From the NCBI RefSeq assembly GCF_014692495.1, contig NZ_JACOIJ010000019.1, positions 1-64,000 of the forward strand: a DNA stretch of 64,000 nt. Direction: 5' to 3'. The notes beneath the pieces were generated by a model. It searched no databases and was not told where the DNA came from. It was given only the letters and a program-made list of their open reading frames with translations. Below are positions 1 to 7,600 of this stretch, piece by piece (position 1 is the first letter of the stretch; every line of letters begins with the position of its first letter). Source of the stretch: Sphingobacterium litopenaei (GTDB lineage Bacteria > Bacteroidota > Bacteroidia > Sphingobacteriales > Sphingobacteriaceae). A program made the position numbers and the translations under genes.

Positions 1-53
1 ACAATGCAACAACTCCACCTTAAATTTGGTGAGAGAATGAAAGCCTTCGGCGG

Positions 54-98
54 CTCTAAATAGATATAGGTCCGAAGGGGACCTATATCTATTTAGAG
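54..98. repeat. Perfect 20-bp inverted repeat / terminator-like hairpin
   Basis: The arms at 54-73 and 79-98 are exact reverse complements, with a 5-base loop. The right arm overlaps the last codons and stop of the broken acetyltransferase gene. There is no long T-tract on either side, so it could be a terminator, an RNA-stabilising hairpin, or the edge of a mobile cassette. Confidence 0.7.
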
Positions 99-584
99 CT
101 CAATGACACAGTTTGCTTTACACTTCCCAACGCCTTCCACAATTGTTTTTCGAAGCAAATGCTATCTTCGATCTCGGCATATTGACCATAGTTAGGAATA
201 ATTTCAAAACCATTTCTTTTGTACAAAGCAATAGCCTCAGTCATTTGTTCGCCTGTTTCGAGTATACATTTTAGGTAGCCAAGTTCTTTAGCCCACGTTG
301 TTAAAGCCATTAAAATAGCTTTTGATAAACCTTTACCTCGATGGTTTGGATGTACATACATTCGCTTTATTTCAATAATAGTTGTGTCGTATTCTTTTAG
401 TGCGCCACATCCTACTGGGTCTTCATCGATATAAGCTACCAACATGATTTAATTCATCCGATTTGTTGTATTGCGCGAAGAATACGTTTTTCTCACCATT
501 TTTTATGGCTAAATCCTGATCGAGTTCACATGCTAACTTTTGAAAATCCGCATCTGAAGATGATGTTTTTTTGACTGTGAACAT
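89..584 (-). pseudogene. GNAT N-acetyltransferase, broken by a frameshift
   Basis: This would be an acetyl-CoA-dependent N-acetyltransferase of the GNAT fold, substrate unknown. The C-terminal 118 codons are open from 445 and hold the family's acetyl-CoA loop (RMYVHPNHRGKGLSKAI) and the usual LYKRNGFE near the end. A GNAT of this type needs about 45 more N-terminal residues. They are present upstream in another frame, from an ATG at 584 (MFTVKKTSSSDADFQKLACE...), reading up to about position 447. The two halves join only after a net one-base shift near 446-449. The in-frame ATG at 445 is therefore probably internal. A sequencing error at this point is the alternative to true decay. Confidence 0.8.
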
Positions 585-683
585 ATTGATAAAGTGTTTA
601 AGGCTGATAAAATAATTACAATTCTAAATTTAATTATATTTTTGAAATATTATCATTGATATATCATTGGATATCAAAAGGAT

Positions 684-1277
684 TTAAAGAGCTTTTCTAG
701 CCAACACAATCCAATCTCTTTCATCTTTTCCTTCTTTAAAATTTTCCCATGTTTTAATTAATTCCATGCCTGCTTTATGTATCAATTGTAAAACCTTATT
801 CTTTTCAAGGCTACTGTAATAAAAATTTTCTCCAAACATAGGATTGGTGTGTTCAATGTCGATTGTGCCGTGTGTAAACATAAAATAACCATTTGGTTTA
901 AGAAGATCAGCTATTTTGTCGTACACATCCAATTGAGCCTCTTTTGGTAGATGAAAAAGCGAATCCCAAGCAATTATACCATCGAATTTTTTAGGTGTTT
1001 CAAAATGTTGAAAATCAATGTTTATGAATTCAGAGTTATCCAGATGAAATTCCAGAGCTTTTTCGATCATCTTTTCGGCAACATCAATTCCTGTAACATA
1101 GAATTCTTTTGAGGCTAAAAATGCGGCTATAGGTTTTCCCGTTCCGCATCCTATATCCAATACTTGAGAATGATGAGGTAATTTTTTTGCAAACTCAAGT
1201 ATAGGTGTATTGATCTCGGCAGTATCTCTAACTTCCTGCCATTGCTCAACTATTTTATTATAGGAATTTTTATTCAT
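684..1277 (-). CDS. Class I SAM-dependent methyltransferase
   Basis: This is a soluble cytoplasmic methyltransferase of unknown substrate, 197 residues, typical length for a stand-alone Rossmann methyltransferase. Motif I, VLDIGCGTGKP, lies at residues 39-49, the acidic ribose-binding motif GIDVAEKM near 63-70, and the post-II region IIAWDSLFHLPKEAQ near 100-115. It is preceded and followed by unrelated minus-strand genes with their own gaps, so no operon is obvious. It belongs to the run of single accessory genes at the left of the window. The fold is certain; the substrate cannot be read from the sequence. Confidence 0.88.
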   Translation of the reverse strand: MNKNSYNKIVEQWQEVRDTAEINTPILEFAKKLPHHSQVLDIGCGTGKPIAAFLASKEFYVTGIDVAEKMIEKALEFHLDNSEFINIDFQHFETPKKFDGIIAWDSLFHLPKEAQLDVYDKIADLLKPNGYFMFTHGTIDIEHTNPMFGENFYYSSLEKNKVLQLIHKAGMELIKTWENFKEGKDERDWIVLARKAL

Positions 1278-1331
1278 TGTACACTTTGGATGGATTCACA
1301 AGATGGCTATTTTGTATTTCAGCATTAATTT

Positions 1332-2126
1332 TTATCCTATTTTCCACATCATTTTGAGCACCCGCTCAAATATCTGTTCTCCGAAAAAGCGTTTAAAAAA
1401 TACTGATGAGGTTTGTGAAAGTTTACCGACTGTATATCTCACGTTTAATTTCTTCTTGTAAAGTAGTGAAGAAATCAAATCTGCTATTATTTGAGGGTCT
1501 GCACCATTATTTTCTTCAGTAGCGTAAATTTTTATAAAGTGTTCATATTGTTTTAGATAAGCAGGATCAATTTGAGAAGTTGTTTTTCTATTGGCTGTTA
1601 TATTCGTTCTAAAATCTCCAGGATTAATATTGCAAACTTGAATATTAAAAGGGGCTAGTTCCAAACGTAGTGCTTCGGTAAAACCTTCTATGGCATATTT
1701 GCTCGCAGAATAATGTGCCTGGAAAGGCATACCTATTTGTCCTGCCAAAGAACAGATATTTATAATTTTACCAATGTTATTTGCTCTGAAGTGGGGTAGG
1801 AACTGTTGAGTCACACGAACAAGTCCGAAATAATTGGTGTCTAATTGCTGCTTCGCTTCTTCAATCGTAATATTCTCAATAGGTCCAGCGATCACGTAAC
1901 CAGCATTGTTTATAAGGACATCTATTTGGGAGAGTCTCTCCAAAATTTGGTCACCAAATTTTTCAACAGAAGCATCATCTGTAACATCGAGTTTTAACAA
2001 ATGAAAATTTTCAAATGCCCCTTCTTTGTAACGACTTGTTCCTACAACTTGATGGCCAAGATGAGCAAGATGTTTTGCTATGGTTAGTCCTATTCCAGAT
2101 GATGCGCCTGTGATGACAATATTCAT
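1332..2126 (-). CDS. Short-chain dehydrogenase/reductase (classical SDR)
   Basis: An NAD(P)-dependent oxidoreductase with unknown substrate, 264 residues. The nucleotide-binding motif TGASSGIG is at residues 6-13, NNAG at 73-76, catalytic Ser126, and the YxxxK pair Tyr139/Lys143 in YSASK. An Arg at 32 after the second beta strand suggests NADP(H) preference, which is an inference. The C-terminal extension (residues ~200-264) is typical of the 'SDR family oxidoreductase' proteins annotated near stress genes in Bacteroidota. It lies 54 bases from the methyltransferase gene downstream on the same strand. Confidence 0.9.
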   Translation of the reverse strand: MNIVITGASSGIGLTIAKHLAHLGHQVVGTSRYKEGAFENFHLLKLDVTDDASVEKFGDQILERLSQIDVLINNAGYVIAGPIENITIEEAKQQLDTNYFGLVRVTQQFLPHFRANNIGKIINICSLAGQIGMPFQAHYSASKYAIEGFTEALRLELAPFNIQVCNINPGDFRTNITANRKTTSQIDPAYLKQYEHFIKIYATEENNGADPQIIADLISSLLYKKKLNVRYTVGKLSQTSSVFFKRFFGEQIFERVLKMMWKIG

Positions 2127-2180
2127 AATTGTTAGCGGTTGATTTACTTAAATTTAATCAAACAATGGTATAATATCGGA

Positions 2181-2795
2181 TTAAATTTTGTTAGCTTTTA
2201 AAATATAATCCGCTAAATCTTTTTCAGTTTGCGAATCGCTATTTTCTAACTGATGTACTATTCTACCAATTTCCTCTTGAGATTTATTTTGACTAAGTTT
2301 TTGTTGACCTTGCACTTCTGTGACTTCCAGTTCAAATGCAACAATTCCTTTCAACATTCCTTGAATATATTTATCGGAGAGGTTTTTCCATTGTTTATAA
2401 TATTCCTTTTCGTAAAAATGAATCATGTCTTCTAAAGCTTGCATCTTCTCTTCTGTCTTGTGTAAGATTCTAGCTTTCCCATAGGCATGTACCGCAATAT
2501 AATCCCAAGTAGGGACACTTTCAGATTTATCGTAATGTGCGGGTGAAATATAGGCGTGTGGCTCAGAAAAGATAACTAAAGAAATGTTGTGTTCTATAAT
2601 ATTTACTTGCTCATTAGCTAATGCAAAATGTCCAGACAAAATAACTTTGTCCTCTTTTTGTTTAATAACGAAGGGCAATTGTGTAACAATAGGAATATTA
2701 TCTTTTGTAGTGATAATGGTGGCAAAACTATATCTTTTCATAAATGACACAATTTCGTTGTTGTTTGTGAACTTAAATCTAGAAGGAATGTACAT
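2181..2795 (-). CDS. PaiB-like FMN-binding protein (FMN_bind_2)
   Basis: A 204-residue protein of the PaiB/FMN-binding split-barrel family, known as a 'negative transcriptional regulator' in Bacillus but probably an FMN-binding oxidoreductase-like protein in most bacteria. The family features are the N-terminal MYIPSRFKFTNN, the segment SGHFALANEQ, and the conserved SPAHYDKSESVPTWDYIAVHAYG near residues 85-107. The C-terminal third carries the usual MLKGIVAFELEVTEVQGQQKLSQNK. It starts at ATG 2795. There is no paiA-type acetyltransferase directly beside it, although the broken GNAT gene lies 2 kb away. The role here is inferred from the family only. Confidence 0.85.
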   Translation of the reverse strand: MYIPSRFKFTNNNEIVSFMKRYSFATIITTKDNIPIVTQLPFVIKQKEDKVILSGHFALANEQVNIIEHNISLVIFSEPHAYISPAHYDKSESVPTWDYIAVHAYGKARILHKTEEKMQALEDMIHFYEKEYYKQWKNLSDKYIQGMLKGIVAFELEVTEVQGQQKLSQNKSQEEIGRIVHQLENSDSQTEKDLADYILKANKI

Positions 2796-3000
2796 GTATT
2801 TAGTGAAATTTCAGGTTCTTAATTATGTGAGTATTTCTGTTTTCTAAATTTAAGATTTTTGTATGTTAATGTTGTACTTTAAAGAGTTGAGACTTTTGGT
2901 TATTCCGTATTTTAATTAAGCGTATACAAGCAATAAAAGTAGAACGGAAATATATTATACAAGGTTTCTTTATGGTTATATTTAATATTGCTAATAAATG

Positions 3001-3625
3001 CTACTTCATTATATAAAGCTCGCCACTTAGGACAAAGGATTTATTTGAAAATCTTTGTTCAAGTTCTTCAAGCCATTTTACACGTTTGTTATGACTTACT
3101 CTTTTCACGGATGTAAAACTTATCCAGCGTACATTTTTGTACCCCATTGATTTAAAGATGCTTTTAATCATTACTTTGCTAATTAAATTTCCTATGAGAA
3201 GGGAATACATTATTTTGGGTTTATTCATTGTAGTGATAACTGTAATTGTTTTTAGATTTTTTAATAACGGAATTAATCCATAAACCTCGTGGATGGTGGT
3301 CATATGCAAGAACAGGTGATAATACTCGGTCAACAAAACCTTTAGTTGCAGCAGGCATAATATCCCACCAAATGGGAAAAATGAATACCAGATGTTCGGC
3401 TTTTTTTAATCTTGCGTGATAGTCGAGGACTAATGGGTCAACCGCTTTATGTTCCACGAAAGCCTTTAAATCTTCAGATGTCATTCTTGGATTAAAATTG
3501 TTCTGGTCAAGATGTATTAGGTCTATTTCTTGACCGGATTTTTGAAGCTCTTTTGTTATGGATTCCAAAATAGCGTTGCAGTAGCTTTCTGGATAAGGGT
3601 GATTAAATACGATTACTGTTCTCAT
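3001..3625 (-). pseudogene. NAD(P)H-quinone oxidoreductase family, frameshifted
   Basis: A flavodoxin-fold (Flavodoxin_2) NAD(P)H dehydrogenase, normally about 190 residues. The first 130 residues, from ATG 3625, contain the FMN/NAD signature VIVFNHPYPESYCNA and FIFPIWWDIMPAATKGFVDRVL. The reading frame then ends after SVIKKSKNNYSY. The expected continuation (LKTITVITTMNKPKIMYSLL... to IMK) is open in a different frame, ending at 3001. The switch falls at or next to a run of six T (plus strand) at 3257-3262, typical of slippage. A programmed shift, a decayed gene or a homopolymer sequencing error are all possible. The Crp/Fnr gene lies just upstream on the same strand. Confidence 0.8.
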
Positions 3626-3679
3626 GTTTACTGTTTAAATTACAGTACAAAAATCAGAAGCGGTTCATCTATTACACGA

Positions 3680-3691
3680 TAACAATTGTTA
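3680..3691. promoter_or_regulatory. 12-bp palindrome, possible operator
   Basis: TAACAATTGTTA is a perfect palindrome lying 55 bases before the start of the quinone reductase gene and just after the end of the Crp/Fnr gene. Crp/Fnr dimers bind dyads of this general kind, so it could be the regulator's site for its neighbour. AT-rich palindromes of this length also occur by chance. Confidence 0.3.
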
Positions 3692-3701
3692 ATAAATACA
3701 C

Positions 3702-4241
3702 TTATTTTCTATTTCTTATGCGACTTAAAGACACAGAAGTCATTCCCAAATAAGAGGCAATGTAATGTTGGGGAACACGTTGTACAATATGAGGATAGGT
3801 GGTTATCAGTTCTTCGTAACGTTGTTGTGGAGAATTTTTAAGGTAAGAAAAAAACAATTGTTGAGATTGAAAAAGACGTTTAAATAAATGTTCTTCAAAC
3901 TGCTTTTTAATTTCGGGCGATTGCTCAATAATGGTTTGAAATTCTTGTTGTGTTATCGTTTGTACAATAGCAGGTTCAATCGTTTCAATACTATACAAAC
4001 TTGGTTGATTGGTTCTGAAGCTCTCAATAGACGATACGCTATCGTCTTCAAAGAAAAATTGTGTAGTGATTTCTTTGCCATCACTGTTTATCCAAGTACG
4101 TATGCAACCTTTCTCTATAAAGAACATTTTCCTTGAAATCTCTCCTTCACGCAAAAGAACTTGTCGAGCTGGAACTTCAATCTGTTTGAAGTAGGGCTTA
4201 AATATTTCCCAATTGTTTGTTTTTTGAGATTTCTGTTCCAT
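3702..4241 (-). CDS. Crp/Fnr family transcriptional regulator
   Basis: A small one-domain-plus-helix Crp/Fnr regulator, 179 residues from ATG 4241; a TTG five codons upstream is a less likely start. The cyclic-nucleotide-binding-like beta barrel spans roughly residues 10-115 (LLREGEISRKMFFIEKGCIRTW, then a second strand pair ending TTQFFFEDDSV). The C-terminal helix-turn-helix is the compact form common in Bacteroidota, IASYLGMTSVSLSRIR. There are no Fnr cysteines for an iron-sulfur cluster, and the cAMP-contact Arg/Ser pair is not clear, so the effector is unknown. It sits directly upstream of the broken quinone reductase gene, which it may control. Confidence 0.88.
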   Translation of the reverse strand: MEQKSQKTNNWEIFKPYFKQIEVPARQVLLREGEISRKMFFIEKGCIRTWINSDGKEITTQFFFEDDSVSSIESFRTNQPSLYSIETIEPAIVQTITQQEFQTIIEQSPEIKKQFEEHLFKRLFQSQQLFFSYLKNSPQQRYEELITTYPHIVQRVPQHYIASYLGMTSVSLSRIRNRK

Positions 4242-4256
4242 TTGATGAAGTTTCAA

Positions 4257-4391
4257 GAATTAGCGATAAAGTTTTGGGGCTACAAGCAAGCAGGGATTTT
4301 ACCACTGAACTACTTGCGAAAAACTGAATTTCAAATATAGCAATTTTTTGTCCTGCGAAGCACGAAACCTTTTGCTTGCCTGTAGGTTATG
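4257..4391 (-). repeat. Intergenic tRNA-like D-arm block with inverted repeats
   Basis: Read on the minus strand, 4313-4290 is GTAGTTCAGTGGTAAAAT followed by CCCTGC, which strongly resembles the D-arm half of a tRNA-Gly. No complete cloverleaf or T-arm follows. An imperfect inverted repeat, 4280-4291 and 4374-4385 (11 of 12 matching), frames it. The DoxX gene next to it ends in GCCTAAC on its own strand, a form like an integron R-site. This may be a tRNA remnant or the boundary of a mobile gene cassette. Confidence 0.4.
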
Positions 4392-4826
4392 TTAACTGTT
4401 AGGCCTGCCTTCGGTCTTTTGTGTATTTCGATTTATTAATAAGTAAATGTTTGACAAAGCAACCACTAAAAAGAATAGCGGAATATACGGCGGTTTAATT
4501 TTAAGTGGCAATACATCAGCGGGTACGTTTGGATGTAGGTGTACAAAAACGCCTGTGAGCATCATTATGATGATTGTCAAGAAGGAAATAGTTGTCAAAA
4601 AAATATACAATTTCTTTGAAATTCTCTGTCCATTGATTAAGCAGAAAAATAGTGCTACACCTACCGCAATTTCTCCCATTATACCCATTGAATAAGATAT
4701 TTGTCCTAAACCACTATTTACAATCTGAACAGTGTACCAACCTTTGAATGGATTTACAAATTTCAGAATGCCAAACATAAACATAGCTATAGCTAAAAAC
4801 CAAGTTGTAATTTTTGTGTATTTCAT
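4392..4826 (-). CDS. DoxX-like integral membrane protein
   Basis: A 144-residue membrane protein with four predicted transmembrane helices (about residues 8-25, 45-64, 75-95, 113-131), the layout of the DoxX/DoxD-like family. FGILKFVNPFKGWY after the first helix is the family-like entry to helix 2. The start at 4826 lies only three bases after the stop of the broken thioredoxin-fold gene, so the two probably shared an operon. The family is linked to thiol and oxidative-stress functions in some bacteria; the exact role here is unknown. The tail is hydrophilic and ends within the repeat-like intergenic sequence. Confidence 0.75.
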   Translation of the reverse strand: MKYTKITTWFLAIAMFMFGILKFVNPFKGWYTVQIVNSGLGQISYSMGIMGEIAVGVALFFCLINGQRISKKLYIFLTTISFLTIIIMMLTGVFVHLHPNVPADVLPLKIKPPYIPLFFLVVALSNIYLLINRNTQKTEGRPNS

Positions 4827-4829
4827 ATT

Positions 4830-5377
4830 TTAATTGTTTAGAATTTCTGTAATTGGCAAATGGTCTTCTATATTTGTTCCGTAATGCACGGCTTTTATTT
4901 TTCCATTTTCATCTATAATAAAATCGGCAGGCAATCTTGTTAAACTCCCATCTCGTTTGATTTTTCTTTGGAATAATTTATTCCCTTTTTTCATTGCTTC
5001 CTTTGGTTGTTTTTTTTAAGCAGATCTAAGTATTTTCCAAAAAGGTTTTTCGACTGCATACTTTTTATAAAGGGCAAATTTAGGATCGCCTATTACTAGA
5101 AATAGTATTGGAGTTTCAATGAGATAATCTTTTAAAACTTTGTTGTCCGATTCAAAAACAGCAATTATGTTGTATCCCTTGGATTGAATTTTATCATAAT
5201 TTTCGATAAGCTCGTGAACCCTATAATTGCACACAGGACAACCTGCATACCTGAAATAAGCAATCAATACTTTTTTTCCTTTATAGTTGCTTAGATTTAT
5301 GTATTCTCCATTTGTGTATCAATGGCTTCAAAATCGGCTGCTTTATCTGCAATATTTAGTCGCTGACCGTACGCCAT
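4830..5377 (-). pseudogene. AhpC/TSA-type thioredoxin-fold protein, doubly disrupted
   Basis: A peroxiredoxin-like protein reconstructed from three pieces. From ATG 5377 the frame reads MAYGQRLNIADKAADFEAIDT and is then lost near 5311-5318. The next frame continues GEYINLSNYKGKKVLIAYF and carries the redox motif RYAGCPVCNYR. It ends at an in-frame TAA at 5016-5018, but the same frame resumes and stays open to a stop at 4830-4832, giving GSLTRLPADFIIDENGKIK and an end at EILNN, the expected C-terminus. So there is one frameshift plus one nonsense codon beside an A8 run. The intact family catalyses thiol-based peroxide reduction or disulfide exchange. Full loss of function is likely. Confidence 0.78.
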
Positions 5378-5522
5378 ATTATGGAATAATAACTGGGAAA
5401 TGGCAAAGGCTAGGCATCTCATTGTGTACATATTTTGTCTTTTTAATCAAGGCAAAATTGCGGCTATTCGAGAAAGATGAATTGGTTAAAAAGTCCAAAA
5501 AATAGAAAAGAAGTTCCTTTGG

Positions 5523-6368
5523 TTATTTTAAAACTTGACACTTTCGGAAATTGGAAGGTGTTGAATTGTATCTCCATTTAAATAATTTGGTAAAATGAGA
5601 GGTATCGCTAAATCCGACTGCATAGCATATTTCCCTAACAGAAAAATCAGTCGATGCTAATAATTCATTTGCCTTTAAAAGTTTTTGGTTTTTCAGATAA
5701 TTGGCAGGAGTGTCGTTAAAATAGCTTTCAAAATCTCTTTTAAAAGTAGATAAACTTCGGCCAGAAAGAATGGCCAATTCGGGTATCGTGATGTTTGAAA
5801 ATAAATGGGCTTGAATGATTTCCTTAAAGTTTGCCTGTCGGGGTGTGAATAGGTGAGAAAACAAACTGATAATGTTGTCCGCATTGTTTGTTTGAAGTAG
5901 TAAAAGTAGGAGTTCTTTGATTTTAAGTTTCAATAATTCATCGTTCACCAAAACTGGATTTTGAAAGTAAAATTCCAGACTTGTAATAAAGTGATCGATT
6001 ATGTTTTGTTTTTCAATTTTTTGAACGAAAGGATTGTTTCCATTAGATTTAATAAAACTTGGCACTTCGTCTTTGTATAACTCTTGTAGAATGTCCTTAT
6101 GAAGATGTATTACGAAAATTTCACAATTTTTATGTTTAGATTTTTGCATAAGGTCTGCAAAATAGTTGCCACATTTCAGCAGCACACTTTCTGAAACATT
6201 TAAGTTTAAGTTTTCAATCGGCGAATTTAGTGTGCTTTCACCATCTTTAATATATAAAAAGCAGGCTTCATTTTGAAAAACCGCACCATATCGAAAAGGT
6301 GTTTTGATGTGTAATTTTTCAATGACACATTTGTTTTTTAAGTTAAAGTGTTTTCTGTCTATTATCAT
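5523..6368 (-). CDS. AraC family transcriptional regulator
   Basis: A 281-residue regulator. The N-terminal ~160 residues form a cupin-like sensor of unknown ligand. The C-terminal ~100 residues carry the double helix-turn-helix, with SGRSLSTFKRDFESYF in the first unit and REICYAVGFSDTSHFTKLFKWRY, the AraC signature, in the second. It starts at ATG 6368. It lies upstream of, and on the same strand as, the broken thioredoxin-fold gene and the DoxX-like gene, so it may regulate them. This is inferred from position only. Confidence 0.9.
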   Translation of the reverse strand: MIIDRKHFNLKNKCVIEKLHIKTPFRYGAVFQNEACFLYIKDGESTLNSPIENLNLNVSESVLLKCGNYFADLMQKSKHKNCEIFVIHLHKDILQELYKDEVPSFIKSNGNNPFVQKIEKQNIIDHFITSLEFYFQNPVLVNDELLKLKIKELLLLLLQTNNADNIISLFSHLFTPRQANFKEIIQAHLFSNITIPELAILSGRSLSTFKRDFESYFNDTPANYLKNQKLLKANELLASTDFSVREICYAVGFSDTSHFTKLFKWRYNSTPSNFRKCQVLK

Positions 6369-6762
6369 CAGTTAGATTCAAGTTTGGGTGGCGTAATAGG
6401 TTTACAGCTTACGTTTTTAGCTTGGCGAAGTGACGAATTAGAAAGTCGAAACATTCAATTTTGCACTAACCTAAGCAACAGCTTTTTATTATTTTTTAAA
6501 TTTAAAAGAAAATATAAAAGGCATTTGCAAAATCGAGGATAGAGGTAGTTATCAGTTATATGATAATCACTGAAATTTACCTTTTTCATTCGGAATAATT
6601 GCCGACTAATTATTAAATATACGCAATTGACTCTAAAATTAAACTTATACCCTTATACGGTAAATTTTGGAATATTGTCTGTTAATTGGTTTTTTAAAGC
6701 GCATTTTGTATTGTAAATATCCTAATCATAGAAAATAATATTCAAAATGCGCAATAGTATTC
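6369..6762. other. Intergenic gap without a recognised gene
   Basis: 394 bases, very AT-rich towards 6480-6760. I see no intact coding frame with family features, tRNA or array. It would hold the minus-strand promoter of the AraC gene and the end of the kdsB transcript. Confidence 0.5.
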
Positions 6763-7506
6763 TTATTTATTAAAGTACTTGTTTAGTACATGTTTAAGGT
6801 CATCGGGAGTATCGATTGCATCATTGGAGTGCGAAGATATAGCTGTTTGAATTTTATAGCCATTATCTATCCAGCGTAACTGCTCTAGTGCCTCCATTGT
6901 TTCTAAGTCGGATAGAGGAAGAGCGGTCAATTGTTGTAAGATATCGATTCGATACCCATAAATGCCGATATGATTGTAATACGGTCTGTGGGCTAACCAT
7001 TCGTTCTGTTTTACACCGCGCAAAAATGGAACAGCTTGTCTCGAAAAGTAAACGGCTTCACCTTTTCTGTTTAATACCACTTTTGGCTTGTTCTCATTGA
7101 AAAGTTCATCCTCTGATTCTACACGGCGTATTAGAGTAGCAATTTCGGTGTCTGCTTTACCAAAGCAAGAAGCTAGAAGGTCAATCTGTTGTGGATCGAT
7201 AAAAGGTTCATCTCCTTGAATATTAATAGCTACATCAAAACCAACTAGACTAGCTGCTACCTCCGCACAACGATCAGTACCCGATTGGTGATCTTTGTTG
7301 GTCATCATCACATTGCCTGCAAAACTCTTTACATGATCATATATACGTTGGTCATCTGTGGCTACAATCACTTCCGATAGGGAAGTAGCATGTTTAGCCT
7401 GTTGATACACGCGTTGTATCATGCTTTGTCCAGCAATATCTATAAGAGGTTTTCCAGGAAATCGACTCGAATCGTATCGAGCAGGAATAATACCGATAAT
7501 TTTCAT
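6763..7506 (-). CDS. kdsB: 3-deoxy-manno-octulosonate cytidylyltransferase
   Basis: CMP-Kdo synthetase, which activates Kdo with CTP for the inner core of lipopolysaccharide, in the cytoplasm. The 247-residue length is standard. The nucleotide-binding motif IIPARYDSSRFPGKPL is at residues 6-21, EVIVATDD near 45-52, NIQGDEPFIDP near 95-105 (metal-binding Asp), and VYFSRQAVPF and HIGIYGYR further on, all typical of KdsB. It starts at ATG 7506. It stands alone, with no kds partner beside it. It indicates a Gram-negative envelope with LPS. Confidence 0.97.
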   Translation of the reverse strand: MKIIGIIPARYDSSRFPGKPLIDIAGQSMIQRVYQQAKHATSLSEVIVATDDQRIYDHVKSFAGNVMMTNKDHQSGTDRCAEVAASLVGFDVAINIQGDEPFIDPQQIDLLASCFGKADTEIATLIRRVESEDELFNENKPKVVLNRKGEAVYFSRQAVPFLRGVKQNEWLAHRPYYNHIGIYGYRIDILQQLTALPLSDLETMEALEQLRWIDNGYKIQTAISSHSNDAIDTPDDLKHVLNKYFNK

Positions 7507-7600
7507 ATCGGAAATTTAGGGATTAATATTGAAAACAAAAAAAGTAGCCTGCATTTTTGCGGGCTACTTCGATTTGAATTATATTAAGGTTGATTAGCTA

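Noticed and set aside
4257..4391. A functional tRNA-Gly gene
   Set aside because: Only the D-arm half matches. No anticodon stem or T-arm can be completed.
5287..5505. Plus-strand open frame opposite the broken thioredoxin-fold gene
   Set aside because: It lies over the minus-strand reconstruction that matches a known family, so it is a shadow.
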